DNA of 64,000 nt from the NCBI RefSeq assembly GCF_020386635.1, contig NZ_CP081942.1, positions 3,782,001-3,846,000 of the forward strand. Direction: 5' to 3'. The number at the start of each line of letters is the position of its first letter. Within the stretch, counting starts at the first letter, position 1. This DNA comes from Pseudomonas sp. MM211. GTDB taxonomy: Bacteria; Pseudomonadota; Gammaproteobacteria; Pseudomonadales; Pseudomonadaceae. A program made the translations under genes and the position numbers. Shown here one piece after another: positions 8,433 to 18,973 of this stretch. Below the pieces are notes generated by a model, which was not told where the DNA came from, searched no databases, and saw nothing but the letters and a program-made list of their open reading frames with translations.

Positions 8433-8469
8433 GATGGGTATCGTCGCTTCGCTCCTCGACCCATCCTAC
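8433..8469. repeat. Short intergenic palindrome GATGGGT...ACCCATC
   Basis: GATGGGT (8433-8439) and ACCCATC (8459-8465) flank a GTCGCTTCGCTCCTC core and are followed by CTACG. Elements of this form are scattered in intergenic DNA of several Pseudomonas genomes; only one copy is visible here. Confidence 0.45.
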
Positions 8470-8478
8470 GCAGATACA

Positions 8479-8506
8479 AAAACGCCGCTCAATTGAGCGG
8501 CGTTTT
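8479..8506 (-). terminator. Terminator of htpG (bidirectional shape)
   Basis: Perfect palindrome AAAACGCCGCTCAA/TTGAGCGGCGTTTT, 15 bp from the htpG stop. T-runs on both strands allow termination from either side. Confidence 0.88.
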
Positions 8507-8521
8507 GCGTCAGCTAGCGGA

Positions 8522-10426
8522 TCAGGCAGAGAGCTCGACCAATAGCTTGTTCAGGCGCTGCACGTAGGCGGCTGGATCTTTCAGGCTGTCGCCTGCTGCC
8601 AGCGCAGCCTGGTCGAAGAGGATGTGCGACAGGTCGCCGAAACGATCTTCGTCCGGCTCGGCATCCAGCTTCTCGATCAACGGGTGGTTCGGGTTGAATT
8701 CGAAGATCGGCTTCGAATCCGGCACCTTCTGGCCGCTGGCCTCGAGAATCTGGCGCATCTGCAGACCCAGATCCTGTTCACCGATGGCCAGGATGGCTGG
8801 CGAGTCGGTCAGGCGATGGGAGACACGGACTTCCGCGACCTGCTCGCCCAGCGCGCTTTTCAGACGCTCGACCAGGCCTTCCTTGCTCTTGGCGACTTCT
8901 TCCTGGGCCTTCTTGTCCTCTTCCGAGTCCAGCGAGCCCAGATCCAGGTCACCACGGGCAACGTCGACGAACGACTTACCGTCGAACTCGGTAAGGTAGC
9001 TCATCAGCCACTCGTCGATACGGTCGGTGAGCAGCAGCACTTCGATGCCTTTCTTGCGGAAGACCTCCAGGTGCGGGCTGTTCTTGACCTGCGCGTAGGA
9101 TTCGCCGGTGAGGAAGTAGACCTTGTCCTGGCCTTCCTTGAGACGACCGATGTAGTCGCCCAGGGAAACCACCTGCTCGCCCTCGCCTTCGGCAGTGGAG
9201 GCGAAGCGCAGCAGGCCGGCGATCTTCTCCTTGTTGGCGAAGTCTTCCGCCGGGCCTTCTTTGAGCACCTGGCCGAAGTTCTTCCAGAACGACTTGTACT
9301 GCTCGGGATCGTTCTTCGCCAGCTTCTCCAGCATGTCCAGCACGCGCTTGGTCAGTGCCGACTTCATGGAGTCGATCACCGGATCCTTCTGGAGGATTTC
9401 GCGGGAGACGTTCAGCGACAGGTCGTTGGAGTCGACCACGCCCTTGATGAAGCGCAGGTACAGGGGCAGGAACTCGTCCGCCTGATCCATGATGAATACG
9501 CGCTGTACGTACAGTTTCAGGCCGCGCGGCGCTTCACGCTGGTACAGGTCGAACGGCGCACGGCCGGGCACGTAGAGCAACGAGGTGTATTCCAGCTTGC
9601 CTTCGACCTTGTTGTGGCTCCAGCTCAGCGGGTTGTCGAAGTCGTGAGAAACGTGTTTGTAGAATTCCTGGTACTGCTCGTCGGTGACCTCGGTACGTGG
9701 CCGCGTCCACAGCGCACTGGCGCGGTTGACCACTTCCCACTCCGGCTCGGCCGGCTTGTCCTGCTCTTCGCCATGGCTTTCTTTCGGCAGCTCGATCGGT
9801 AGGCCGATATGGTCGGAGTATTTCTTGATGACGTTGCGCAGACGCCAGCCATCGGCAAATTCCACTTCCTCACTTTTGAGGTGCAGGACGATACGAGTAC
9901 CACGCTCGGCTTTCTCGACGGTAGCGATCTCAAAATCGCCCTCTCCTTTCGAAGCCCAGTGCACGCCTTCGCCTGCGGGCAAACCGGCGCGACGAGTGAA
10001 CACTTCAACCTGGTCGGCGACGATGAACGCGGAGTAGAAGCCCACGCCAAATTGACCGATCAGGCTCGAGTCTTTCTTCTGGTCACCGGAGAGATTCTTG
10101 AGGAAGTCGGCAGTGCCGGACTTGGCAATGGTACCCAGATGCACGATGGTTTCTTCGCGGCTCATGCCGATGCCGTTGTCTTCGAGGGTGACGGTCTTGG
10201 CGTCTTTGTCGAAGGTCACACGGATCTTCAGATCAGCGCCACCCTCGAGCAATTCTGGCTTGGCCAATGCCTCGAAACGCAACTTGTCGACGGCGTCGGA
10301 GGCATTGGAGATCAACTCGCGAAGGAAAATTTCCTTGTTGGAATACAGCGAGTGAATCATGAGGTGCAGCAGTTGCTTCACTTCTGTCTGGAAGCCCAGG
10401 GTTTCTTTTTGAGTTTCCACACTCAT
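8522..10426 (-). CDS. htpG: Chaperone protein HtpG (Hsp90)
   Basis: A 634-residue cytosolic Hsp90 chaperone of full family length. The N-terminal GHKL ATPase domain shows [16 protein letters not shown], the ATP-lid motifs DNGIGM and GTIAKSGT, and the glycine-rich [17 protein letters not shown]. The middle domain carries SREILQKDP, and the C-terminal dimerisation domain begins around residue 510. I chose the second ATG (10426, MSVETQKE); another ATG two codons upstream is also possible, since GGAG lies 4-10 bp from the two. A near-consensus sigma-32 promoter lies directly upstream, so heat-shock induction is expected. Confidence 0.97.
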   Translation of the reverse strand: MSVETQKETLGFQTEVKQLLHLMIHSLYSNKEIFLRELISNASDAVDKLRFEALAKPELLEGGADLKIRVTFDKDAKTVTLEDNGIGMSREETIVHLGTIAKSGTADFLKNLSGDQKKDSSLIGQFGVGFYSAFIVADQVEVFTRRAGLPAGEGVHWASKGEGDFEIATVEKAERGTRIVLHLKSEEVEFADGWRLRNVIKKYSDHIGLPIELPKESHGEEQDKPAEPEWEVVNRASALWTRPRTEVTDEQYQEFYKHVSHDFDNPLSWSHNKVEGKLEYTSLLYVPGRAPFDLYQREAPRGLKLYVQRVFIMDQADEFLPLYLRFIKGVVDSNDLSLNVSREILQKDPVIDSMKSALTKRVLDMLEKLAKNDPEQYKSFWKNFGQVLKEGPAEDFANKEKIAGLLRFASTAEGEGEQVVSLGDYIGRLKEGQDKVYFLTGESYAQVKNSPHLEVFRKKGIEVLLLTDRIDEWLMSYLTEFDGKSFVDVARGDLDLGSLDSEEDKKAQEEVAKSKEGLVERLKSALGEQVAEVRVSHRLTDSPAILAIGEQDLGLQMRQILEASGQKVPDSKPIFEFNPNHPLIEKLDAEPDEDRFGDLSHILFDQAALAAGDSLKDPAAYVQRLNKLLVELSA

Positions 10427-10478
10427 GGTCATCTAACTCCACATTGATGGCTAAGCCGCAGTACGGCGGATGTCCATC

Positions 10479-10507
10479 AAGTGGGGGCGGCCTGGGAAAA
10501 CTTCAAG
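10479..10507 (-). promoter_or_regulatory. Sigma-32 (RpoH) promoter of htpG
   Basis: On the minus strand, CTTGAAG (10507-10501) is followed after 14 bp by CCCCACTT (10486-10479). This matches the RpoH consensus CTTGAAA / CCCCATNT closely and puts transcription start about 45 bp upstream of htpG. Confidence 0.8.
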
Positions 10508-10518
10508 TCATCTCAAAC

Positions 10519-11760
10519 TCACTCGTCGAGCAGTTCGACATGAACGATGTCCGCTTCGGGCATGGTAAAGCGTGCTTCGCCCGAGCCGTTGAGGCGCTGC
10601 CTGAGAATGACCTGCCCCTGCTCAAGCCCGGCAAACTGCCCCTGAATGGAGCTGCCCTTTTCGCTGAACACCCGCATCGGCTGGTTGACGTAGCGCTTTG
10701 GCTCGCTGAGCAGGCGTACCAGGGAGAAATCCCGGCGTGGATCCTGCACCGCCTCGGGCTGGCGCGGCGTTGCAGGCTGAACAGACGCAGCAGCAGGCGC
10801 CGGAGTGACCGCAGCCGGCAATTCGGCGAAACGGTCATCATCCACCCGCCAGCCCAACTGAGGGTGCTTGCTCAAGCTGATCGGCAAACGCTGTTCACGG
10901 CCATCGATGCGAGCACTGACATCGAGCATCAGGTTGCTGCCGGTCACGCCAGAAGCGGGCAGCGGCGAAAGCTGCACATCGCGGGTGGTAAAGCGGCGCT
11001 GCAGGTAGTCGGTGAGGAGGTAGGCCAGCGTGTCGCGAGAGTCGACGGTACGATCCACTTTGCCGTCGTGATAACGCAGGCCGTTGCGAAACACCTCGAC
11101 CTTGCCGCTCAAGGTGGTCTCGAACTGCGGCGGCAGCACCAGATGGAAATCTCCCACCAGGCGGTTAGGCTCTTCGGGCTGAAGATCCAGGTGCAAGGTG
11201 TAACCGGCCTTCAACTGCCGCGCCTCGGGCAAATCCTGATCGGGCAACAACCAGTTGAGCTCGATTTCTGGCAACTGGCCTTGATCATCCGGCAGAACAT
11301 CAAGGCGCAGGCCGTCCACGGCGAGCGGCAGGCCACGAATGATCAGTTCACGACGCGCAAAGAAATCCTGCCCTTCACGCAAGCTGAGCACACCATCGAT
11401 CAGTTCGGCCTCCTGTGGGGCAAAAGGCTCGCCGTTGAGTTGGCCATTGAGCTGGATGTGCAGTCCGCCAGGGGCCTGCTTTTCAGCCTGCAGCCACTGC
11501 AGGCCGATGATAGCCTCCAGGCGCTGCGGATCCTGACCGGCCATCACCGCCAGACCGACGACCAGCGGGATCACACCCAATGCGCAGCAGGCCAGCGCAT
11601 GCCTAGCCCGGCGCCAATGGCGCACGATGAACAGCAGCGTCAGAGGTGGCAGCAGGCAAGCCCAACCCCACAGCAGGCTGGTGGCGAAACCGCGCATCAC
11701 CAGTAATACCAGACCGACGAGTATCAGCAGCAGGCCGCCCAGTATCAGCAACGCGTCCAT
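10519..11760 (-). CDS. Conserved membrane-anchored protein of unknown function
   Basis: A 413-residue protein. The first 75 residues contain about three hydrophobic segments (two near residues 4-45 and one near 58-73); the rest is a soluble, presumably periplasmic region rich in beta-strand-like and Leu/Arg/Asp patterns. A Pro/Ala-rich linker (around residues 320-345) separates a final segment (RDFSLVRLLSEPKRYVNQP onward) that looks like a small barrel-type module with FAGLEQGQVILRQRLNGSG. I do not recognise a named domain. It lies upstream of htpG on the same strand, with the RpoH promoter between the two stop-start ends, so the genes need not share regulation. The same neighbourhood occurs in P. 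aeruginosa as far as I recall. Confidence 0.7.
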   Translation of the reverse strand: MDALLILGGLLLILVGLVLLVMRGFATSLLWGWACLLPPLTLLFIVRHWRRARHALACCALGVIPLVVGLAVMAGQDPQRLEAIIGLQWLQAEKQAPGGLHIQLNGQLNGEPFAPQEAELIDGVLSLREGQDFFARRELIIRGLPLAVDGLRLDVLPDDQGQLPEIELNWLLPDQDLPEARQLKAGYTLHLDLQPEEPNRLVGDFHLVLPPQFETTLSGKVEVFRNGLRYHDGKVDRTVDSRDTLAYLLTDYLQRRFTTRDVQLSPLPASGVTGSNLMLDVSARIDGREQRLPISLSKHPQLGWRVDDDRFAELPAAVTPAPAAASVQPATPRQPEAVQDPRRDFSLVRLLSEPKRYVNQPMRVFSEKGSSIQGQFAGLEQGQVILRQRLNGSGEARFTMPEADIVHVELLDE

Positions 11761-11964
11761 TCAGTTTCCTTAGATCAATAGCCAGATTCGGCGTCAGCGG
11801 CGCTCACTTTCCAGTGGGCACCGCGGGAGTGAGCGTCACGATAATCATCGAAGCGCGTTCATTCCATCGAGAAGTCGAGAATTTTCCGATTTTGTGACAG
11901 GCCCTGAATTGGTGCTTTCCGGGGTGCAGCCCGTGCGTTATCGGGCATCGAGTGGAAAGGGAAT

Positions 11965-11992
11965 GAACTTATAGCCACTTTGATGCCTCGAA
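11965..11992 (+). promoter_or_regulatory. Candidate AlgU (sigma-22/RpoE-type) promoter
   Basis: GAACTT (11965-11970), 17 bp, TCGAA (11988-11992). The AlgU consensus is GAACTT-N16/17-TCTGA, so the -35 is perfect and the -10 partial. It precedes a lipoprotein gene, a common class of AlgU target. The start codon is about 38 bp downstream of the -10. Confidence 0.4.
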
Positions 11993-12030
11993 AAACCGTA
12001 ATGGTATTTACCCAAAGGAGAAACAACCCC

Positions 12031-12333
12031 ATGCAAAAATCAGTCGCTTACGCCTTCATGCTGGCTGCCACGCTGGGCCTTGCGGCCTGTGACAAGCCGT
12101 CCGAAAACAAAGCGGAAGACGCTCAAGAAGCTCGCACCGAAGCTCAGGAGTCGATGAACGACGCCGCTGAGGAGAGCAACGAAGCTGCTCAGAAAGAAGC
12201 TGAAGCCGCTCAGGAACGCGCCGAAGAGCAACAGGAAGACGCTCAGACGCCGCCAACCACTCCCGCACCTGCCGAGCCGGCAGCGCCTGCGGATCCAGCT
12301 GCACCGGCTGCGCCGAATCAGCAACAGCAATAA
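12031..12333 (+). CDS. Ala/Glu-rich small lipoprotein
   Basis: A 100-residue lipoprotein. The ATG at 12031 follows AAAGGAG by about 10 bp. The signal peptide is short and ends in GLAAC, giving Cys20 as the lipidated residue. The mature part (residues 25-75) is almost entirely Ala, Glu, Gln and Lys/Arg in a helix- or coiled-coil-forming pattern, followed by a Pro/Ala tail (residues 76-96) ending in Gln repeats. This composition recalls Lpp-like envelope spacers, but the heptad is not strict and there is no C-terminal Lys for peptidoglycan linkage. Function unknown; possible envelope-stress gene because of the upstream AlgU-like promoter. Confidence 0.8.
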   Translation: MQKSVAYAFMLAATLGLAACDKPSENKAEDAQEARTEAQESMNDAAEESNEAAQKEAEAAQERAEEQQEDAQTPPTTPAPAEPAAPADPAAPAAPNQQQQ

Positions 12334-12346
12334 GCTGTCATCTTCA

Positions 12347-12374
12347 CGTTACCCGCAGCCCGCTGCGGGTAACG
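12347..12374. terminator. Terminator hairpin between convergent genes
   Basis: CGTTACCCGCAG (12347-12358) pairs perfectly with CTGCGGGTAACG (12363-12374) around a 4-base loop. T-tracts are weak, but the 12-bp stem between convergent genes supports termination. Confidence 0.65.
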
Positions 12375-12393
12375 CGCTTTACCCCTCCCCGCC

Positions 12394-12786
12394 TTAACGC
12401 AACGCTGGCGTAAGCATCAACAGCAGCGTGCAGCCCATCCCGATGGCCCAAACCAGGCTACGTTGCCAGTGCAAATCTGCCCAATAAAAGAGCAGGTAAA
12501 GCACCCGAGCGACCACGAAGATCACCGCCAGCCAGTCCACCAGCCACCCGCTGCTCTGGGTAACGTGCGCCATCAAGACTCCCACCGCAAACAGCGGAAA
12601 CGCCTCGAAGCTGTTCTGGTGAGCAGCCAGCGCGCGTGCGCCGAATCCGGTGAGAAGTGCCTGTTGTGCCCGTGGATGATGGTTGTCGTAGCGCCCACCC
12701 TGCTCCTTCATCGCCTTGGCAACGGGCGCCTTTGCCACGAAGATCAGCAAAGCGCTGATGAATATGCACCAGAAAGGAATACTCAT
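12394..12786 (-). CDS. MAPEG-family membrane protein
   Basis: A 130-residue protein with about four membrane segments. The N-terminal half reads AKAMKEQGGRYDNHHPRAQQ, then GFGARALAAHQNSFEAFPLF; the AxxAxxNxxE-like stretch AAHQNSFEAF is the hallmark of the MAPEG (membrane-associated eicosanoid/glutathione metabolism) family. Bacterial members are often glutathione-dependent but mostly uncharacterised. Its start overlaps the stop of the DUF599 gene by 4 bp, so the two membrane proteins are probably co-translated. Confidence 0.85.
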   Translation of the reverse strand: MSIPFWCIFISALLIFVAKAPVAKAMKEQGGRYDNHHPRAQQALLTGFGARALAAHQNSFEAFPLFAVGVLMAHVTQSSGWLVDWLAVIFVVARVLYLLFYWADLHWQRSLVWAIGMGCTLLLMLTPALR

Positions 12787-13517
12787 TCGGTTTTCTCCTT
12801 GGCCGGCTCGAAGGTCGGCGTTTGTGTATACACCATCACTTCCAGCACATCGGAATGGAATTCGCGTCGATACAGCACCACCACGACGCCGGCGGTGACC
12901 ATCATGAAGAACCAGGGATTGATGAACCAGGCCAGGGTCGCCATACCGAAATAGTAGGCGCGCAGCCCATAGTTGAACTGGTTGGCCGCCATCGAGATGA
13001 CCCGTGCGGTGCGCTCAGCAAACGCCTTGCGCTCCTGCTCGGTGACGTGTCGCTCACCGATCATCGGGGCCGAGCCCACCAGTACCGCGGCGAAGTTGTA
13101 TTGGCGCATGCACCAGCTGAAGGTGAAAAAGGCATAAACGAAGACCACGCCGAGACACAGCAGCTTGGCTTCCGACATGCCACGGCTGGCGACCTGCACG
13201 AACGGCAGGTCAGCCAACAGCGATACCGCACGATCCGAGGCACCGAGCACGGTGAGGATGCCGGCCAGGATGATCAGCGTACTGGAGGCGAAGAACGAAG
13301 CATTGCGCTCGAGGTTGCCGATCACGTTGGCGTCGGCGATGCGGTTGTCGCGCAGCAACATGCGACGCATCCAGTCCTCGCGATACAGATGCAGAACGCT
13401 GGCCAAACAGGGGGTGGTGCGACCTTTCGCCTGGGCGTAGCGGGTGTAGCCGCCCCAGCAGATGACGAACCACAGAACGGCCAGTATGTGCGGCAGATAT
13501 TCTTCGCTGATGGGCAT
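12783..13517 (-). CDS. DUF599-family membrane protein
   Basis: A 244-residue protein with about four to five hydrophobic segments and the DUF599 pattern: an N-terminal ILAVLWFVICWGGYTRYA, then WMRRMLLRDNRIADANVIGN, and a later FTFSWCMRQYNFAAVLVGSAP. The start at 13517 is preceded by AAGGAG at 7 bp. No biochemical role is known for the family. It is followed by the MAPEG gene with a 4-bp overlap. Confidence 0.82.
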   Translation of the reverse strand: MPISEEYLPHILAVLWFVICWGGYTRYAQAKGRTTPCLASVLHLYREDWMRRMLLRDNRIADANVIGNLERNASFFASSTLIILAGILTVLGASDRAVSLLADLPFVQVASRGMSEAKLLCLGVVFVYAFFTFSWCMRQYNFAAVLVGSAPMIGERHVTEQERKAFAERTARVISMAANQFNYGLRAYYFGMATLAWFINPWFFMMVTAGVVVVLYRREFHSDVLEVMVYTQTPTFEPAKEKTE

Positions 13518-13560
13518 GCAAGCTCCTTGTAAGGCTGGAGCGATTATAGCCAGGCGAGAT

Positions 13561-13589
13561 AAGAAAAAGCCGCTCATGCGAGCGGCTTT
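13561..13589 (-). terminator. Terminator of braB
   Basis: AAAGCCGCT/AGCGGCTTT stem with a 6-base loop, followed on the minus strand by TTTTTCTTAT, 18 bp past the braB stop. Confidence 0.85.
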
Positions 13590-13606
13590 CGATCAACCGG
13601 ATGTGC

Positions 13607-14921
13607 TCAGGCCAACACTTCCTGAGGCTTGCCACGCAACCAGTCGTAACCACTGGCAAGGGCCAGCATGATGGCCGCCGGCAGCAGCCAGGCCAGACCC
13701 TGTTCGGCCAGCGGTAGGTCGACCAGCCATTGCGGCAAACCGCCGTCCAGGCCAGCGGTCTTCAGACCATCGACGATGCCGAACAGTGTCGCCACCAGCA
13801 TCACCGGCCCGACGACGCGACCTGCCAAGTTCCACAGCCCCCAGCAGAAGCTCAGGGCGATCAGCACGATGCATGGCGGGTAGATGGCGGTGAGCACCGG
13901 TACCGAAATCTGGATCAGCTTGGTCAGGCCCAGGTTGGATACCAGCAGCGAGAACGCGGCGAGGATCACCACCAGACTGCGATAGGACAGCGGTACCAGA
14001 CGGCTGAAGTACTCCGCACAGGCGCAGGTCAGGCCCACGGCCGTGACCAGGCAGGCCAGCGAGATGAGCACGGCCAGGAAGCCGCTGCCCAGCGCCCCGA
14101 AGGTGTGCTGAACGTAGGCATGCAGCACCGCCGCACCATTGGTGGCACCAGCCGCGATGGTGTGGCTACCCGCACCAAGACGGAACAGACTGATGTAAAC
14201 CACGGCTAGGCCGACCCCGGCAATCAGCCCGGCGATGATGGCGTAACGGGTGATCAGCTGCGGCGATTCGACCCCACGGGAGCGGATGGCATTGACGATG
14301 ACGATGCCGAAGACCAGCGCACCCAAGGTATCCATGGTCAGGTAACCATTGATGAAGCCCTGGGAGAACGGTGCAGCTTCATAGACGGCAATTGCCGGCC
14401 CCACTTCGCCGGGCGTCAGTACGAACGCCGTACCGCCGAGAATCAGTAGCGCGAGAATCTTCATCGGGCCTAGCACACGCCCAACGGTGTCCAGCAGCCG
14501 CCCCGGATACAGGGAAACGCCCAACACGATGACGAAATACACCAGGCTGTAGATGAACAGCGCCAGTGGGCTATCACCGGTCAGCGGCGCCAAACCTACT
14601 TCGAAGGACACCGTGGCGGTACGCGGCGTGGCGAATAACGGGCCGACGGCCAGGTAGCAGACCGTGCCTAGCAGCACACCGGCGGCTTTGCCGATCGGGC
14701 TGCTCAGCGCGTCCATGGCACCACCGACCTTGGCCAGTGCAACCAGGGTGATTACCGGCAGACCGACCGCAGTGATCAGAAAGCCCAGCGCAGCCAGCCA
14801 TACATGGAGGACCGGCCTGCATGCCGACAATCGGCGGGAAAATGATGTTGCCGGCCCCGACGAACAGGGCAAAAGTCATGAACCCCAGGGCGAGAACGTC
14901 CTGGCTTTTCAGGGAAGTCAT
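13607..14921 (-). pseudogene. braB: Branched-chain amino acid:cation symporter BraB, frameshifted near the start
   Basis: The region encodes a BrnQ/BraB-type sodium-coupled Leu/Ile/Val carrier of about 437 residues and 12 membrane segments, but in two frames. The first 38 codons from the ATG at 14921 ([20 protein letters not shown], then [18 protein letters not shown]) are in one frame. The rest, beginning [18 protein letters not shown], is in another. One extra base near 14806-14812 (GGTCCTCCATG on the coding strand) explains the shift. If real, the carrier is inactive or must start internally without its first membrane segment. The rest of the gene has no further lesions, so a recent mutation or an assembly error are both possible. 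Confidence 0.85.
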
Positions 14922-15147
14922 TTAAAGAAATACCACATCGCTAAATCGGAGTTGAGAGAGGGAATCCCGATGGATAGTGGGAAACGTCGTTCGCCCTCGT
15001 GGCGCGAACCTTAGTTGCAGGCCCGTCTCGGGTAGAGACCAAACCTATTAGTTGCAAGGCTAACGATTTTGCCGCAACCGGCCTGCCCGTGCCAGCCCAC
15101 CTGACCATTGGCTGTAAGCGGCTGTCGCCTGAACAACTTTTTTCAGG

Positions 15148-15182
15148 CAAAAAAAGAAGGCCACCCGAGGGTGGCCTTCTTT
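15148..15182 (-). terminator. Terminator of the suc operon (after sucD)
   Basis: AAAGAAGGCCACCC (15153-15166) and GGGTGGCCTTCTTT (15169-15182) form a 14-bp stem with a T7 run on the minus strand, 17 bp beyond the sucD stop. A second small stem (GCCTGAA/TTCAGGC, 15127-15148) follows. Confidence 0.92.
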
Positions 15183-15198
15183 GATCAGATCAGATGGC

Positions 15199-16086
15199 TT
15201 ACGCCTTCTTCACTTCCCAACCGGTCAGCTCGGCCAGGGCCTTGCCGATGTCAGCCAGGGAACGCACGGTTTTCACACCAGCGTCCTGCAGTGCAGCGAA
15301 CTTCTCGTCTGCAGTGCCTTTGCCGCCGGAAATGATGGCGCCAGCATGGCCCATACGCTTGCCGGGAGGAGCGGTCACACCAGCGATGTAGGAAACTACA
15401 GGCTTGGTGACGTTGGCCTTGATGTAGGCAGCCGCTTCTTCTTCAGCCGAACCACCGATCTCGCCGATCATGACGATCGCTTCGGTCTTGGGGTCTTCCT
15501 GGAACAGCTTCAGGATGTCGATGAAGTTGGAGCCCGGGATCGGGTCACCACCGATGCCCACGCAAGTGGACTGGCCGAAGCCGGCGTCGGTGGTCTGCTT
15601 GACGGCTTCATAGGTCAGGGTGCCGGAACGCGACACGATGCCTACTTTGCCTGGCAGATGGATGTGACCTGGCATGATGCCGATCTTGCACTCGCCCGGA
15701 GTGATTACGCCTGGGCAGTTAGGGCCGATCAGGGTAACGCCCAGCTCGTCGCAGGTGACCTTGGCATCAAGCATGTCCAGGGTAGGAATGCCTTCGGTGA
15801 TGCAGACGATCAGCTTGATGCCGCCGAAAGCAGCTTCCAGGATCGAATCTTTGCAGAAAGGAGCCGGAACGTAGATGACCGAAGCGTCAGCGCCGGTAGC
15901 TTCTACAGCTTCTTTCACAGTGTTGAACACTGGCAGGTTCAGGTGGGTAGTACCGCCTTTACCTGGGGTCACGCCGCCAACCATCTTGGTGCCGTAGGCG
16001 ATGGCTTGTTCGGAGTGGAAGGTACCTTGCGAACCAGTGAAACCCTGGCAGATAACCTTGGTGTCTTTATTGATCAGGACGCTCAT
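15199..16086 (-). CDS. sucD: Succinyl-CoA synthetase alpha subunit
   Basis: A 295-residue subunit of the heterotetrameric ligase that converts succinyl-CoA to succinate with formation of ATP/GTP. The N-terminal CoA-binding Rossmann domain shows [20 protein letters not shown], and the active-site phospho-His sits in the [14 protein letters not shown] loop (about residue 247). Full length for the family. The start codon shares one base with the sucC stop (TAATG), so expression with sucC is coupled. It is the last gene of the suc array. Confidence 0.97.
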   Translation of the reverse strand: MSVLINKDTKVICQGFTGSQGTFHSEQAIAYGTKMVGGVTPGKGGTTHLNLPVFNTVKEAVEATGADASVIYVPAPFCKDSILEAAFGGIKLIVCITEGIPTLDMLDAKVTCDELGVTLIGPNCPGVITPGECKIGIMPGHIHLPGKVGIVSRSGTLTYEAVKQTTDAGFGQSTCVGIGGDPIPGSNFIDILKLFQEDPKTEAIVMIGEIGGSAEEEAAAYIKANVTKPVVSYIAGVTAPPGKRMGHAGAIISGGKGTADEKFAALQDAGVKTVRSLADIGKALAELTGWEVKKA

Positions 16087-17252
16087 TACTTGCCCTCCGC
16101 AGCTTTGACGACTTGCTGAGCAGCGTCGGTCAGGCTGGTTGCCGCGATGATGTTCAGGCCGCTTTCGGCCAGGACTTTGGCACCCAGTTCAGCGTTGTTG
16201 CCTTCCAGACGGACGACAACCGGAACCTTGACGCCGACTTCCTTCACTGCACCGATGATGCCTTCGGCAATCATGTCGCAACGAACGATACCGCCAAAGA
16301 TGTTCACCAGAACGGCAGCAACGTTGCTGTCGGACAGGATGATCTTGAAGGCTTCGGTAACGCGCTCTTTGGTTGCGCCGCCACCTACGTCGAGGAAGTT
16401 GGCTGGCTTGCCGCCGTGCAGGTTGACGATGTCCATGGTACCCATGGCCAGGCCAGCACCGTTGACCATGCAGCCGATGTTGCCTTCGAGAGCAACGTAG
16501 TTCAGTTCGAACTTGGCAGCATGAGCTTCACGAGCGTCGTCTTGCGACGGGTCGTGGAAGGTCTTCAGCTTCGGCTGACGGTACATGGCGTTAGCGTCGA
16601 TGTTGATCTTCGCGTCCAGGCAGTGCAGGTCGCCGTCGGCCTTGATGACCAGCGGGTTCACTTCCAGCAGAGCCAGGTCGTGATCCTTGAACAGCTTGGC
16701 CAGACCTACGAAGATCTTGGCGAACTGAGCGACTTGCTTGCCTTCCAGGCCCAGCTGGAATGCCAGCTCGCGACCCTGGAACGGCTGAGCGCCGACCAGC
16801 GGATCGATAGTGGCCTTGAGGATCTTCTCAGGAGTTTCGTGAGCGATCTTCTCGATGTCCACGCCACCTTCGGTGGAAGCCATGAACACGATACGACGGC
16901 TGGAGCGATCAACTACCGCGCCCAGGTACAGTTCCTTGGCGATATCGGTGCAGGACTCGACCAGGATCTTGGTGACAGGCTGACCATTGGCGTCAGTCTG
17001 ATAGGTCACCAGACGCTTGCCCAGCCAGTTGGCGGCGAAAGCCTTGGCGTCTTCCTTGCTCTTGACCAGTTTCACACCGCCCGCTTTACCGCGGCCACCA
17101 GCGTGTACCTGAGCCTTGACGACCCACTCGGTACCACCGATTTTTTCGCAGGCTTCTGCTGCTGCTTCCGGGGTGTCTACGGCGAAGCCCTTGGATACGG
17201 GCAGGCCGTATTCAGCGAACAGCTGCTTACCCTGATACTCGTGAAGATTCAT
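16086..17252 (-). CDS. sucC: Succinyl-CoA synthetase beta subunit (ADP/GDP-forming)
   Basis: A 388-residue subunit with an N-terminal ATP-grasp domain ([37 protein letters not shown]) and the C-terminal ligase domain ([20 protein letters not shown], then LDVGGGA). The beta subunit determines nucleotide choice and contributes the second ATP-grasp site. It lies downstream of lpdG with a 200-bp gap containing a terminator-like hairpin, and overlaps sucD by one base. Confidence 0.97.
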   Translation of the reverse strand: MNLHEYQGKQLFAEYGLPVSKGFAVDTPEAAAEACEKIGGTEWVVKAQVHAGGRGKAGGVKLVKSKEDAKAFAANWLGKRLVTYQTDANGQPVTKILVESCTDIAKELYLGAVVDRSSRRIVFMASTEGGVDIEKIAHETPEKILKATIDPLVGAQPFQGRELAFQLGLEGKQVAQFAKIFVGLAKLFKDHDLALLEVNPLVIKADGDLHCLDAKINIDANAMYRQPKLKTFHDPSQDDAREAHAAKFELNYVALEGNIGCMVNGAGLAMGTMDIVNLHGGKPANFLDVGGGATKERVTEAFKIILSDSNVAAVLVNIFGGIVRCDMIAEGIIGAVKEVGVKVPVVVRLEGNNAELGAKVLAESGLNIIAATSLTDAAQQVVKAAEGK

Positions 17253-17399
17253 GCTTGTCTACCGTTTTCGTTTAGGTATTGCGCATCGGTGCTGCACTTA
17301 CGTGCCGCACCACCTGTGACTGCCTCAAGGCAGTCCGGCGCACATTCCGCGCATGGGCCTGAGCCCTGCGCGGGCAATGCACCGTGGTTCTGCTTCGCG

Positions 17400-17444
17400 A
17401 AAAATCGTCTGCACGACGCCGACCCGTAGGCCGGCACCAGACGA
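17400..17444 (-). terminator. Terminator-like hairpin between lpdG and sucC
   Basis: On the minus strand, TCGTCTG (17444-17438) and CAGACGA (17411-17405) close a long stem with an inner GCCGGCC/GGTCGGC helix and are followed by T5 (17404-17400). Placed inside the suc array, it could reduce transcription into sucCD. Confidence 0.6.
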
Positions 17445-17452
17445 ACGACTTC

Positions 17453-18919
<1,467 letters not shown>

Positions 18920-18973
18920 TCAGGCGCAGACACGTGCCCTGTAAGGCTCGTCATCTGCAACCTGCAGCTACGT

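Larger units (their letters stand above)
8116..8521. other. Gene-free region with repeats between ybiT and htpG
   Basis: This 406-bp convergent interval holds no coding sequence. It contains the ybiT terminator, a decayed copy of the same terminator (8386-8420: gaccgcaagccccg then cgaggtgtttt), three palindromic repeats and the htpG terminator. It looks like a landing zone for small repeats. Confidence 0.7.

Noticed and set aside
10444..11706. A 420-codon plus-strand frame opposite the membrane-protein gene beside htpG
   Set aside because: The minus-strand reading has a membrane anchor and sensible composition. The plus frame is Gln/Arg/His-rich without a domain, and it would start inside the htpG promoter.
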